A stretch of 64,000 bases of DNA from Clostridium sp. (GTDB lineage: Bacteria; Bacillota; Clostridia; Lachnospirales; Lachnospiraceae), in NCBI GenBank assembly GCA_031275405.1, contig JAISOV010000052.1:38476-102475 (forward strand), written 5' to 3'. The notes under the pieces are model-generated. The model searched no databases. It saw nothing but the letters and a program-made list of their open reading frames with translations, and was not told the DNA's origin. The translations under genes and the position numbers were made by a program. The first letter of the stretch is position 1. Each line of letters begins with the position of its first letter. Of the stretch, positions 8,483 through 17,583 are shown piece after piece.

Positions 8483-10636
8483 TCACAAAGCGGGCGTTTT
8501 CCCGCCTTCTTCGCGGCTCTGCACGTGACCGCACTGCGGATCCATGCAGACCAGGTTCTTTCCTTTTTCCAGCATCATCCCCCCGCATTCGGGGCATTTC
8601 TCTCCGGACGGCTTTTGCCATACCATGAAATCACAGTCCGGATTCCCGGCGCAGCCGTAATATTTCCTGCCCTTCTTGGTCTTGCGCAGCACGATGTCTT
8701 TGCCGCATTTCGGACAGGCGACCCCGATTTTTTCAAAATAAGGCTTGGTGTTGCGGCATTCGGGGAAACCCGGACAGGCAAGGAAGCGTCCGTGGGGACC
8801 GTATTTGATCACCATGTTGCGTCCGCAGAACTGGCAGACCTCCTCCGACACCTCTTCTTCGATCTTGATCTGCTCCAGCTCCTTCTCCGCGTTTTGGACG
8901 GCTTCGTCCAGATCGGGATAAAAATTGGACACGATGGTCTTCCACTTCACGGTCCCCATCTCCACCCCGTCTAGCAGGGCTTCCATGTTCGCGGTGAAGT
9001 TCACATCGACGATGGTCGGAAAGGCTTCTTTCATCATGTTGTTTACGACTTCCCCCAGCTCCGTCACATAGAGGTTCTTGTTTTCCCTGGTGATGTAGTG
9101 GCGGGCAAGGATGGTAGTGATCGTGGGGGCATAGGTGCTGGGACGGCCTATCCCCAATTCTTCCAGCGCCTTGACCAAAGAGGCTTCCGTATAATGGGCG
9201 GGGGGCTGTGTAAAATGCTGTCCGGGATCCAGTCCAAGCAGGGTCAGCACGCTGTCCTGGCTCAAGGAAACGGACAAGGAACCGTCGTCCTCCTGCGTTT
9301 CCTCTTCCTGCGAGTATACGCTTAGGTAGCCTTGAAAGACCACGCGGGAAGCGGACAGGGTGAAGACGTGGCAGTCCGGCGCGACCGCCGCAGCCTCTGC
9401 GAAACGCGCCCCTCTTTCCGCCGTCTTCGTATCCTGGAACGCTTCTATCTTAACGGAGGTCGTCTCCTGCTTCGCCTGGCTCATCTGGCTCGCGGTGAAG
9501 CGTTTCCAGATCAGCTGGTACAGGCGGAACAGATCCCGTGGCAGCTGCTCCTTCACCGCAAGGGGCAGACGCGTGATGTCCGTAGGGCGGATCGCTTCGT
9601 GCGCGTCCTGGATCTTCTTGCCGCTCTTTTTTTCCGCGGCCACAGTCGTAGCATACTCTTCCCCATAGGCGGACAGGATAAACCCCCTCGCGCTGCTGCG
9701 GGCTTCTTCGGATACCCTGACGGAATCGGTACGCAAGTAGGTGATCAGGCCTACCGTTCCCTCTCCTTTGATCTCCACGCCCTCATAAAGCTGCTGCGCC
9801 AGACGCATAGTCTTCTGGGTGGAGAAATTCAGGCCTTTGCTGGCTTCCTGCTGTAACGTGGACGTCGTAAAAGGCAGGGGCGCCTTTTTTAGACGTTCTC
9901 CCTTTTTGACCTCCGCCACCCGGTAGGACGCGCCCGCCAACGCGGCGGTCAGGGCTTCCATCTCTTCTTTGCTGCCGATCGCGCGCCTGCCTTCCCGTGT
10001 TCCGTAATATTTTGCCGTAAGGGGCTTTTTTTCCCCTTTCGCCTGCAGCCGCGCTTCCAAGGTCCAGTATTCTTCCGGGATGAAGGCGTTGATCTCGTCC
10101 TCCCGGTCGCAGATGATACGCAGGGCCACGGACTGCACACGCCCCGCGCTCAAGCCCCGTTTCACTTTTGCCCATAGAAGCGGGGAAATGCGGTAGCCCA
10201 CCATGCGGTCCAGCATACGTCTTGCCTGCTGGGCATCCACCAGATCCATGTCGATCTCACGGGCATGTCTCAGGGATTCCTTGACCGCGTTCTTGGTGAT
10301 CTCATGGAAAGCGATGCGATAGACTTTCTTCCCCTCCAGTTTCAGCGCCTGCAGCAGGTGCCAGGAGATGGCTTCCCCCTCCCGGTCGGGGTCGGTCGCC
10401 AGATAGACTTTTTCGGCTTTCTTCACCGCCTTGCGCAGATTTGCCAGAAGATCGCCTTTTCCGCGAATGGTGATGTATTTCGGCTCGTAGTCATGCTGCG
10501 CGTCGAAGCCTAGCTGGCTTTTGGGCAGATCCCGCACATGCCCGTTGCTTGCCGCCACCTCGTAGTTTGCTCCGAGGAACTTCTTGATCGTCTTGACTTT
10601 TGCCGGTGACTCTACGATTACCAGATATTTCGCCAT
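8483..10636 (-). CDS. topA: DNA topoisomerase I
   Basis: TopA relaxes negative supercoils. The 717-residue protein starts MAKYLVIVESPAK (Toprim domain), has the Toprim acidic motif DPDREGEAISWH, the active-site tyrosine in TYLRTDS, and three C-terminal zinc fingers (CQFCG...CPGFPEC, CPKCG...CAGNPDC, CPECG...CMDPQC). I place the start at ATG 10636, where homology begins; a longer in-frame extension of 52 codons has low-complexity, non-homologous sequence and covers the promoter. In Bacillus topA is also a few genes upstream of codY and the fla/che operon. Confidence 0.97.
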   Translation of the reverse strand: MAKYLVIVESPAKVKTIKKFLGANYEVAASNGHVRDLPKSQLGFDAQHDYEPKYITIRGKGDLLANLRKAVKKAEKVYLATDPDREGEAISWHLLQALKLEGKKVYRIAFHEITKNAVKESLRHAREIDMDLVDAQQARRMLDRMVGYRISPLLWAKVKRGLSAGRVQSVALRIICDREDEINAFIPEEYWTLEARLQAKGEKKPLTAKYYGTREGRRAIGSKEEMEALTAALAGASYRVAEVKKGERLKKAPLPFTTSTLQQEASKGLNFSTQKTMRLAQQLYEGVEIKGEGTVGLITYLRTDSVRVSEEARSSARGFILSAYGEEYATTVAAEKKSGKKIQDAHEAIRPTDITRLPLAVKEQLPRDLFRLYQLIWKRFTASQMSQAKQETTSVKIEAFQDTKTAERGARFAEAAAVAPDCHVFTLSASRVVFQGYLSVYSQEEETQEDDGSLSVSLSQDSVLTLLGLDPGQHFTQPPAHYTEASLVKALEELGIGRPSTYAPTITTILARHYITRENKNLYVTELGEVVNNMMKEAFPTIVDVNFTANMEALLDGVEMGTVKWKTIVSNFYPDLDEAVQNAEKELEQIKIEEEVSEEVCQFCGRNMVIKYGPHGRFLACPGFPECRNTKPYFEKIGVACPKCGKDIVLRKTKKGRKYYGCAGNPDCDFMVWQKPSGEKCPECGGMMLEKGKNLVCMDPQCGHVQSREEGGKTPAL

Positions 10637-10763
10637 ACACTGTCCCCTTACTGTCCCGCTGTACGGACTGCCTCCGCCGGACCCGTCCGTCCGAACGCTT
10701 TCCCGCCGGTTCCAAACCGCGCGGCGCGGCCGGCCGTTGCCGCCATTTCCGCTAATGTGAACC

Positions 10764-10792
10764 ACTATACACCAAAATAAATTTGATTGCAA
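10764..10792 (-). promoter_or_regulatory. Sigma-A-type promoter of topA
   Basis: TTGCAA (10787-10792), a 17-bp spacer and TATAGT (10764-10769) lie on the minus strand. The untranslated leader to the topA ATG is about 120 bases. The promoter is back to back with that of trkA on the other strand, which has an extended -10 (TGGTACACT, 10847-10854) but no good -35. Confidence 0.6.
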
Positions 10793-10898
10793 GCAAAAAT
10801 ACGGAATCGCTTCCTGATTTATTGCTTCATTTTTTTTGCCCGATGTGGTACACTGTAGCTATTCCGATACCAAAGACCAATCCAGAAAGGGCATGACC

Positions 10899-12257
10899 AT
10901 GCAGATCATCATTGTCGGGTGCGGCAAAGTAGGCTGTACCTTAGTAGAGCATTTAAGCAAGGAAAATCATGACATCACCGTGATCGATGAAAAAGAGGAC
11001 CGCGTCCGCGCCATCACCGACGAGCTGGACGCCAAGGGGATCGTCGGCAACGGCGTCAGCTACCAGACGCTGGCGGAGGCCGACGTACACCACGCCGACT
11101 TATTAATCGCCGTGACCGGCTCCGACGAGCAGAACCTCTTATGCTGCGTGATCGCCCGCAAGGCCGGCAGCTGTAAAGCGATTGCTTCCGTGCGTAATCC
11201 CATATATGGCAAGGAAGTCGAATTTTTAAGGGAAAAACTGGGGCTTGCCATGATTATCAATCCGGATCTGATCTGCGCTTCCGCGATTGCCCGGGTCTTC
11301 CAGTTCCCCTCCGCCGTCAAGGTGGATTCTTTTTCCAAAGGGCGGGTGGAGCTTCTGCATTTCCGCGTGGCCAAGGACAACATCCTGAACAATTACAAGC
11401 TCTTCCATATCCGCAACACCTTGAAATGCGACGTCTTAGTCTGCATGGTGAAGCGCAGGGAGGAAATCATCATCCCAAGGGGCGACCTGGTCTTCCTTGA
11501 GGGAGATATGATCGCCATTATCGCCGCTCCTTCCAAAGCAAATGATTTTTTCCGCAAAATCGGGCTGAACACCGGGCGGATCCACACCGCCATGATCGTG
11601 GGAGGCGGAAAGACGACATACTACCTCGCGCGGCGGCTGCTCTCGGTGGGTATTGAAACCAAGATCATCGAGAGAAACGCCGCCCGCTGTGAGGAACTGA
11701 GCGAACTGCTCCCCAAAGCCATCGTCATCCACGGAGACGGCACCGATCAGAGGCTTCTTTTACAGGAGGGGCTGGAACAGGTGGAGGGATTCGCCGCGCT
11801 GACCGGGATGGACGAGGAAAATATCCTGCTTTCCCTCTTTGCCAAACAGGTGTCGCACGCAAAGGCAGTGACCAAGGTGAACCGCATTAACTACCAGGGG
11901 GTCTTCGCGGAGCTGAATCTGGACAGCATTACCTATCCCCGGCTTCTGGCGGCGGACACCATCATCAAATATGCGCGTTCCATGAACGTCTCTCTGGACA
12001 GCAACGTGGAGAACCTCTACAAACTGGACGGAAGCAAGGCGGAAGCGCTGGAGATCTACATCCGGGAGGAATCCGAAGCGACAGGAACCCCTCTTGCCGC
12101 CCTGCGGATCAAGAAGAATGTGCTGGTGTGCTGTATCAGCCGGGGGAACCAGGTGATCCTCCCCGGAGGACAGGACGTGCTGCAGCCGGGGGATTCCGTG
12201 GTCATCGTCCTGACCGATTTAAGGCTTTCGGACATCAAAGATATTCTGGAGGATTAA
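10899..12257 (+). CDS. trkA: Trk potassium uptake regulatory subunit TrkA
   Basis: TrkA is the peripheral, nucleotide-binding gating subunit of the Trk/Ktr potassium channel. The 452-residue protein is a tandem duplication: RCK-N (IIIVGCGKVG, dinucleotide fold) plus RCK-C, then a second RCK-N (MIVGGGKTTYYLARRL at about 230) plus RCK-C, the long TrkA form rather than the single-domain KtrA. The second ATG (10899) has the better spacing to AGAAAGGG; one six bases earlier is possible. trkH follows after 82 bp, and the spacer has two short hairpins (one around GGAAAA/TTTTCC, one around GCCC/GGGC at 12285-12306). Confidence 0.95.
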   Translation: MQIIIVGCGKVGCTLVEHLSKENHDITVIDEKEDRVRAITDELDAKGIVGNGVSYQTLAEADVHHADLLIAVTGSDEQNLLCCVIARKAGSCKAIASVRNPIYGKEVEFLREKLGLAMIINPDLICASAIARVFQFPSAVKVDSFSKGRVELLHFRVAKDNILNNYKLFHIRNTLKCDVLVCMVKRREEIIIPRGDLVFLEGDMIAIIAAPSKANDFFRKIGLNTGRIHTAMIVGGGKTTYYLARRLLSVGIETKIIERNAARCEELSELLPKAIVIHGDGTDQRLLLQEGLEQVEGFAALTGMDEENILLSLFAKQVSHAKAVTKVNRINYQGVFAELNLDSITYPRLLAADTIIKYARSMNVSLDSNVENLYKLDGSKAEALEIYIREESEATGTPLAALRIKKNVLVCCISRGNQVILPGGQDVLQPGDSVVIVLTDLRLSDIKDILED

Positions 12258-12339
12258 AACGGAAAAACGAACGTTTTCCAATCGGGTTTTGCCCTTTCGG
12301 GCGAAACATCCGCTTTGTCGGAGAAGGGTGAGTGCCGGT

Positions 12340-13782
12340 ATGAATTTTTCCATTATCAGATATACGATCAGCTGGATTTTGAAATTCGAAGGGCTGTTCC
12401 TCCTGCTTCCCTCCCTGGTGGGTCTGGTCTACCGGGAATACCAAGCCGCTCTGGTCTACGCGCTCACCGCCGCGGCCTGTCTGGTATGCAGTCTGCCGCT
12501 GAACCGGAAAAGGCCCGCCCGTTTTGAAATGTATCCCAAAGAGGGCTTTTTTGCCGTCGCCCTAAGCTGGACGATCTTGAGTATCGTGGGAGCCTTCCCC
12601 TTTGTCTTCACCGGAGATATTCCGAATTACGCGGAAGCTTTGTTTGAAACCATCTCCGGCTTCACCACCACCGGAGCCAGCATACTGGAGGATGTGACGC
12701 GGCTGACACACGCCGGGCTGTTCTGGCGCAGCTTTACCCACTGGATCGGCGGCATGGGTGTGTTTGTCTTCATCATGGCGATCCTTCCTTTGATGGGGGG
12801 CAGTACCATGAACCTGATGAGGGCGGAAAGCACCGGACCGTCCGTGGGCAAACTGGTTCCCAAGGTCAAGGACACCGCCAAGATCCTCTATGAGCTGTAT
12901 CTCGGGATCACCGTCGCGCAGGTCATCTCGCTCTGCTTCTGTGGCGTGTCCTTCTTTGATTCCCTGCTCCTGACGTTCGGCACGGTGGGAACCGGCGGCT
13001 TCGGGATCCGCAACGACAGCCTGGCAAGCTACTCCGCCGCCGCGCAGAACGTGGTCACGCTGTTCATGGTTTTAAGCGGGATCAACTTCACCGTCTATTT
13101 CTGTCTGCTCCGCCGTCAGTGGAAGGAAGCTTTTTCCATTGAAGAAGTCCGCTGGTACTTAGGGATCATCGCTGCGTCGGCTTTGGTCATCACCTTGAAT
13201 ATTTTCCCCCGTTACGCTTCCGTTCCCGAAACCCTGCGCCACGCCTTTTTCCAGGTCGGCTCCGTCGTCACGACCACAGGGTATTCCACGGCGGATTTCG
13301 ACCAGTGGCCGCAGCTCTCCAAGACCATCCTGCTCATCCTGATGTTTATAGGCGCCTGCGCCGGAAGCACGGGAGGAGGGATCAAAGTTTCCCGGATCCT
13401 GACGCTGTTCAAGACCATCCATAAGGAGATTTCCATCCTTGCCCACCCCCGGCTGGTCAAGCGGATCAAGATGGGCGGGAAGACGCTTCCTCATGAGATC
13501 CTGCGCTCGATCAACGTCTTCCTCGCGGTCTACTGCGTGATCCTGCTTTCTTCCATCCTGCTGATCAGCGTGGACAACTTGGATTTCACCACGAATTTCT
13601 CCGCCGTCATCGCCGCCCTGAACAACATCGGGCCGGGATTTTCCCTGGTCGGGCCGACGCGGAACTTCTCGCTGTACTCAGATTTTTCCAAGGTGGTGCT
13701 GATGTTTGATATGCTCGCGGGGAGACTGGAGCTGTTCCCGCTGCTGATCCTGTTTACGCCGTCTTCCTGGAAGAAGTATTGA
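12340..13782 (+). CDS. trkH: Trk potassium uptake membrane subunit TrkH
   Basis: TrkH forms the membrane pore of the potassium uptake system. The 480-residue protein has about ten hydrophobic segments and the four selectivity-filter-like repeats of the family, recognisable as FTTTGAS, GTVGTGGFG, VTTTGYST and NNIGPGFS. I take ATG 12340, since the 17 codons upstream are not family-like; GGTGAG lies near it. It is convergent with nrdR. The 136-bp space between them holds an imperfect inverted repeat (ACTGCCC near 13850 with GGGCAGT near 13907) that might end transcription from either side. Confidence 0.95.
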   Translation: MNFSIIRYTISWILKFEGLFLLLPSLVGLVYREYQAALVYALTAAACLVCSLPLNRKRPARFEMYPKEGFFAVALSWTILSIVGAFPFVFTGDIPNYAEALFETISGFTTTGASILEDVTRLTHAGLFWRSFTHWIGGMGVFVFIMAILPLMGGSTMNLMRAESTGPSVGKLVPKVKDTAKILYELYLGITVAQVISLCFCGVSFFDSLLLTFGTVGTGGFGIRNDSLASYSAAAQNVVTLFMVLSGINFTVYFCLLRRQWKEAFSIEEVRWYLGIIAASALVITLNIFPRYASVPETLRHAFFQVGSVVTTTGYSTADFDQWPQLSKTILLILMFIGACAGSTGGGIKVSRILTLFKTIHKEISILAHPRLVKRIKMGGKTLPHEILRSINVFLAVYCVILLSSILLISVDNLDFTTNFSAVIAALNNIGPGFSLVGPTRNFSLYSDFSKVVLMFDMLAGRLELFPLLILFTPSSWKKY

Positions 13783-13918
13783 GCCTCCGGTCAGGAACCG
13801 TGACTGTGCGGCAAGGGCTGCGGAACGCCTTCCCCAGAAGCCTATGGAGCACTGCCCGGCAAAGGCCGCTGATCCTGTACCGCGAAGCGGAATGAATACT
13901 CCCGCTGGGCAGTAACGC

Positions 13919-14368
13919 CTATTTCAGAAAGTTCTTCAGCTCTTCCAGGAACGTGTTGACGTCCTTGAACTCGCGGTACACGGAAGCGAAACGGACATAG
14001 GCGACGGCGTCCAGAACCATAAGTTTGTTCATGACCAGCTCTCCGATCGCCTGGCTCGGGATTTCTTTTTCTTCCCGATGAAAGATCTCGTTCTCTACCT
14101 GATCCACGAGCGCGGAGATCTGCCGCGCGCTTGCCGGCCGTTTGTGGCAGGCCCTCAGGATCCCGGCCTCCAGTTTGGCGCGGTCGTAGGCCTCCCGGTT
14201 GTCGTCCTTTTTGATGACGATCAGCGGGATCGTTTCCATCTTCTCATAAGTGGTGAAACGTTTCCCGCACTCGTCGCACATCCGGCGGCGGCGGATGGAA
14301 TGGTTCTCCTCGACCGGCCTGGAGTCGATCACTCTGGTATTTTCATGGTTACAAAAAGGACATTTCAT
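13919..14368 (-). CDS. nrdR: Transcriptional repressor NrdR
   Basis: NrdR represses ribonucleotide reductase genes in response to dATP/ATP. The 149-residue protein has the N-terminal zinc ribbon (CPFC near residue 3 and CDEC near 31) followed by the ATP-cone domain starting VIKKDDNREAYDRAK. Length is normal (about 150). I take ATG 14368, behind GGGAGCG; the longer frame has a basic, non-homologous extension. NrdR sits between the TrkH and YlmC-type genes, near sigma factor genes, as in many Clostridia. Confidence 0.97.
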   Translation of the reverse strand: MKCPFCNHENTRVIDSRPVEENHSIRRRRMCDECGKRFTTYEKMETIPLIVIKKDDNREAYDRAKLEAGILRACHKRPASARQISALVDQVENEIFHREEKEIPSQAIGELVMNKLMVLDAVAYVRFASVYREFKDVNTFLEELKNFLK

Positions 14369-14433
14369 CTTCGCTCCCGTCCGTCCGCGTCTGCGCGCAC
14401 TTCTGTCTTGTATTGGCATTTATTATACGAAAT

Positions 14434-14664
14434 TCAGCGCTTTATGTCAATCAGAATGATGTCCGGCCCGATCTGCCGAATATCCTTGTACGGAATGATG
14501 ATGTCCTGTTCACAGTGCAGGAAGCTGAAAAGCTTGTTGCCTCCCGGTATGATGATACTATGGATGCAGCCGCAGTCGTCGAATTCAAAATCCGTCACTC
14601 TCCCAAGGCGCCTACAGTCCTTGATATTGATCACGTCCTTACAGCGGAACTCCGAATAGCGCAT
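14434..14664 (-). CDS. YlmC/YmxH-family PRC-barrel sporulation protein
   Basis: This 76-residue protein (starts MRYSEFRCKDVINI) has the PRC-barrel-like fold of the YlmC/YmxH family, a small beta protein found next to sigma-G or sigma-E genes in endospore formers. Its exact role is unknown. Recognisable elements are the KDVINIKDCRRLGRV strand pair and the C-terminal IPYKDIRQIGPDIILID. GGTGGAGG precedes the chosen ATG; in-frame codons upstream (64 more) run through the sigG promoter region and are unlikely to be translated. It is transcribed away from sigG, with about 195 bp between the two starts. Confidence 0.85.
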   Translation of the reverse strand: MRYSEFRCKDVINIKDCRRLGRVTDFEFDDCGCIHSIIIPGGNKLFSFLHCEQDIIIPYKDIRQIGPDIILIDIKR

Positions 14665-14751
14665 ATCTTCCTCCACCCTTTTCTGATTAGTATATGCGGG
14701 GGATCCGTGAAGGTTCCGCCTGACAAAATTTCCGCCGACGCCTGGATTCGG

Positions 14752-14782
14752 AGTATATCTTTCCTCCTGACCGCACATACTA
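14752..14782 (+). promoter_or_regulatory. Probable sigma-G promoter of sigG
   Basis: CATACTA at 14776-14782 is the exact B. subtilis sigma-G -10 consensus. AGTATA (14752-14757), 18 bp upstream, matches four of six positions of TGAATA. Transcription would start near 14790, about 70 bases before sigG. Sigma-G is known to autoregulate in Bacillus, so this is the expected arrangement. Confidence 0.55.
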
Positions 14783-14858
14783 CCTAATATCCCGACGGAT
14801 CGTCCGGCTCTGGATCCGGCTGGAATCTCATACCAATTATTGACGGAGGCGACCATCT

Positions 14859-15638
14859 ATGGCACAAGGAAAAGTAGAAATCTGCGGTGTAAACACAGCC
14901 AAACTCCCGCTCTTGAAAGCAGGGGAGAAAGAAGAACTGTTCAGCAGGATCGAAGCCGGCGACCTGGACGCACGCAAACAATACATCGAGGGGAACCTGC
15001 GTCTGGTACTGAGCGTCATCAAGCGTTTTTCCTCCAGCAACGAAAATGTGGACGATCTGTTTCAGATCGGCTGTATCGGGCTGATCAAAGCCATAGACAA
15101 CTTCGACTCTTCCCTGAACGTCAAATTCTCCACCTACGCGGTTCCCATGATCATCGGGGAAATCCGGCGGTTCCTCCGGGATAACAACAGCATCCGCGTT
15201 TCCCGCTCCCTCAAGGACACCGCCTACAAAGCCATTTACGCAAGGGAGGCGCTGACCCGCAAGAACCTGAAGGAGCCTACGATCGAAGAGATCGCCGGAG
15301 AGGTGGGCATATCCAAGGAAGACATCGTATACGCCATGGACGCCATCCAGAACCCGATGAGCCTGTACGAGCCGATTTTCACCGACGGCGGCGATACTTT
15401 ATTCGTCATGGATCAGATCAGCGATAAGAAGAACAAGGAAGAGACCTGGGTGGAACATCTCTCCCTGAGCGAAGCCATGAAAAAATTAGGCGACAGGGAG
15501 CATGAGATCATCTCCCTGCGCTTCTTCGAGGGGAAGACGCAGATGGAGGTGGCGGACATCATCGGAATCTCCCAAGCCCAGGTCTCGCGCCTGGAAAAAA
15601 ACGCCTTGCGCACGATGCGCAATTTCCTGACGGCATAG
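14859..15638 (+). CDS. sigG: RNA polymerase sporulation sigma factor SigG
   Basis: SigG directs late forespore gene expression. The 259-residue protein has regions 2 (DDLFQIGCIGLIKAIDNF, promoter melting helix), 3 and 4 (GKTQMEVADIIGISQAQVSR helix-turn-helix). It begins (M)AQGKVEICGVNTAKLP, the distinctive sigma-G N-terminus. GGAGGCGA precedes the ATG. It is the only plus-strand gene between trkH and the region past lgt. Its promoter looks self-recognised. Confidence 0.96.
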   Translation: MAQGKVEICGVNTAKLPLLKAGEKEELFSRIEAGDLDARKQYIEGNLRLVLSVIKRFSSSNENVDDLFQIGCIGLIKAIDNFDSSLNVKFSTYAVPMIIGEIRRFLRDNNSIRVSRSLKDTAYKAIYAREALTRKNLKEPTIEEIAGEVGISKEDIVYAMDAIQNPMSLYEPIFTDGGDTLFVMDQISDKKNKEETWVEHLSLSEAMKKLGDREHEIISLRFFEGKTQMEVADIIGISQAQVSRLEKNALRTMRNFLTA

Positions 15639-15641
15639 CGG

Positions 15642-16166
15642 CTACTTCCTTTTCCTGCCGACGTGGCAGAACCAGCGAAACAGGGCATAGCCGACCGCGT
15701 TCCCTATGACATTCGTCAGGATGTCGTCGATCTGAAAGAAGCCTCTCCGTGTCACCAGCTGTAGGCATTCGATCCCCGCACTGGTCAGCAGCCCGAACAG
15801 AAAACTGACAGGGAGCTTCCGGACACAGGGAACAGCCCAGGCGCAGACGCAGCCGTAAGGGATGAACAGAAAGATGTTTTCTATGACATAGGCGTTGTTG
15901 CGCCGGTTAATGCCCCATGTGGAGAAAAGCTCCCAGTCGATCCCTTTCCGGCTCCCCGGCTCTCTGGACAGAAAGGTCAGAGAAAGGAGGATGACCAGAT
16001 ACATAAAAAGGCAGACAAGAGCCAAAACGGACAGGGAGGTTTTCCGTCTTGCCCGTTTCACCCCGTTGACGGCGCAGAGCAGGACGGCCATGAAAATCCC
16101 GGCCAGAATGCCGTAAGGCAGGTAACGGACGGTTTCCATCATATCCTTTATGATATATTTGAACAT
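15642..16166 (-). CDS. VanZ-family membrane protein
   Basis: The 174-residue product has four to five hydrophobic segments and the VanZ-like core: LSLTFLSREPGSR early, ENIFLFIPYGC in the middle and GIECLQLVTRRGFFQIDDILTNVIGNAVGYAL near the end, of which FQIDDILTNVIGN is the family signature. VanZ gives low-level teicoplanin resistance, but most homologues, including probably this one, have no known function. I take ATG 16166 because GAGGT lies six bases upstream. It converges on sigG with only 3 bp between the stops. Confidence 0.85.
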   Translation of the reverse strand: MFKYIIKDMMETVRYLPYGILAGIFMAVLLCAVNGVKRARRKTSLSVLALVCLFMYLVILLSLTFLSREPGSRKGIDWELFSTWGINRRNNAYVIENIFLFIPYGCVCAWAVPCVRKLPVSFLFGLLTSAGIECLQLVTRRGFFQIDDILTNVIGNAVGYALFRWFCHVGRKRK

Positions 16167-16242
16167 CGAAATACCTCTGCCCATGTGCGGACGCTGATCC
16201 TAAAAGCTTACGCCTGTGCCGCCGCACCGTTTCCACTCGGCG

Positions 16243-16545
16243 TCAGCCGTTGTTTTCCCAGTTCTGCGCGGCATGTTCCCATCTGCCGCGTTCCTGCAGA
16301 AATCGCTCGTTCATCCAGCGGACAGCTTCTTTGACCCCCTCCTCGGAAAAAACAAAGAAAGCGCTTGTCTTCTGTGCCTCGGGAGTCTTCCGGAAACCAA
16401 ACGGTTCCGGCCAGACTGTCGCTTTCAGCTGCTGTCTTTCCGTCTTAGTAACTTTCTCCAGACGGTAGCGCAGCCCCTGATGGGAGCCGGTATATTCTGA
16501 CTTTTTCAGATATTCCATAGATAGTATCTCTTCTCGTCTGATCAT
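16243..16545 (-). CDS. Small conserved protein of unknown function
   Basis: This 100-residue soluble protein starts MIRREEILSMEYLKKSEYTG and contains GLRYRLEK, VWPEPFGF and EEGVKEAVRWMNERF. I remember similar short proteins from Lachnospiraceae genomes, but I know no function for them. Composition is normal for a cytoplasmic protein, there is no signal or membrane segment, and AGGAA sits before the first ATG. A second ATG nine codons later (MEYLKKSEYTG) is also plausible. It stands alone between vanZ and a run of hairpins behind sigE. Confidence 0.65.
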   Translation of the reverse strand: MIRREEILSMEYLKKSEYTGSHQGLRYRLEKVTKTERQQLKATVWPEPFGFRKTPEAQKTSAFFVFSEEGVKEAVRWMNERFLQERGRWEHAAQNWENNG

Positions 16546-16566
16546 CTATTCATTCCTGATTCCTGG

Positions 16567-16825
16567 TATCCTGTCCGCAGGATATGATATAGGCCGAATG
16601 GCCATGTCCGCACCAGGAGTCCGCGAAGCGGATTCCTGGTGTCGTGAAACTATGTAGTGCCAGTCTACCACAAAGCCTTACAAAAGTCATCAAAGATTTT
16701 ACCCTATGCCGTTTTATCGACCGCCAGGCAAGCGTGGCTGCCCAGCAAGGACCGCCGGGCAGCCACGCTTGGCGGGGCCTGGTCGGTTTCGCTTGGAGAT
16801 GAGCAGTCATAAATGACTGCTCATC
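16567..16825. repeat. Cluster of four hairpins between sigE and the small gene
   Basis: Four inverted repeats follow one another: 16567-16584 (7-bp stem), 16611-16641 (14-bp stem with one mismatch, 3-base loop), 16729-16771 (15-bp perfect stem, CAAGCGTGGCTGCCC, 13-base loop) and 16798-16825 (13-bp perfect stem with loop AA, overlapping the sigE stop codon). None is followed by a convincing T-tract on the minus strand, so a simple intrinsic terminator is not obvious for the middle ones. No gene is visible in the 261 bp. Confidence 0.7.
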
Positions 16826-17544
16826 TCCTTTTTCAGCTGTTTCATGATTTTCTTCTCCAGCCTGGAGATATAGGACTGGGAGATTCCGAGCAGCCCCGCG
16901 ACTTCTTTCTGGGTCATCTCCTGCCCGTCCTTGTTCCCCAGGCCGAAGCGGAGATTGATGATCGTCCGCTCCCGGTCGGAAAGCTTGCCGATGGCTTTCC
17001 GGAGCAGCTTCCGCTCCACCTCATTTTCCAGATCGCGGTAGATCACGTCTTCGTCCGTCCCTAGGATGTCGGACAGCAGAAGCTCGTTGCCATCCCAGTC
17101 CACGTTCAGCGGCTCGTCGATGGACACCTCCAGGCGGGTTTTGTTGTTGCGGCGCAGATACATCAGGATTTCATTCTCAATACAGCGGGAAGCGTAGGTC
17201 GCAAGCTTGATGTTCTTCCCCGGATTAAAGGTGTTGATGGACTTGATCAGGCCGATGGTGCCTATGGAAATCAGGTCTTCCACCCCTACCCCCGTATTGT
17301 CGAATTTCTTGGCTATGTACACCACAAGGCGCAGATTATGTTCGATCAGGATGGATTTGGCTTCGTCCTCGTACTCCGTTCCAAGGTCGCTGATCACCTG
17401 GCTTTCCCGCTCCAGTTCCAGCGGCGGCGGCAGGACTTCCGCACCGCCGATGTAGTGGATGTCGCCTTTTTTCGGCAGTAAGACATTTTCCCTCCGGATG
17501 ATCTTGAACTGTATTCTGCCCGGTAAAGACACTTTTAATATCAT
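16807..17544 (-). CDS. sigE: RNA polymerase sporulation sigma factor SigE
   Basis: SigE controls early mother-cell transcription and is made as a precursor. The 245-residue protein has an N-terminal pro-sequence ending around the conserved [12 protein letters not shown], where SpoIIGA would cut, then region 2 ([17 protein letters not shown]) and region 4 ([23 protein letters not shown]). AAAGGAGG precedes the ATG. It follows spoIIGA by 39 bp. Its last codons and stop are part of a perfect 13-bp-arm palindrome at 16798-16825. Confidence 0.97.
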   Translation of the reverse strand: MILKVSLPGRIQFKIIRRENVLLPKKGDIHYIGGAEVLPPPLELERESQVISDLGTEYEDEAKSILIEHNLRLVVYIAKKFDNTGVGVEDLISIGTIGLIKSINTFNPGKNIKLATYASRCIENEILMYLRRNNKTRLEVSIDEPLNVDWDGNELLLSDILGTDEDVIYRDLENEVERKLLRKAIGKLSDRERTIINLRFGLGNKDGQEMTQKEVAGLLGISQSYISRLEKKIMKQLKKEMSSHL

Positions 17545-17583
17545 GATGGTTCCTCCTTTTTTTGTCAGAAAAATTTTTCGGCC

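Noticed and set aside
16550..16810. Minus-strand frame through the hairpin cluster after sigE
   Set aside because: It is made up almost entirely of inverted repeats and overlaps the sigE stop; no ribosome site or homology.
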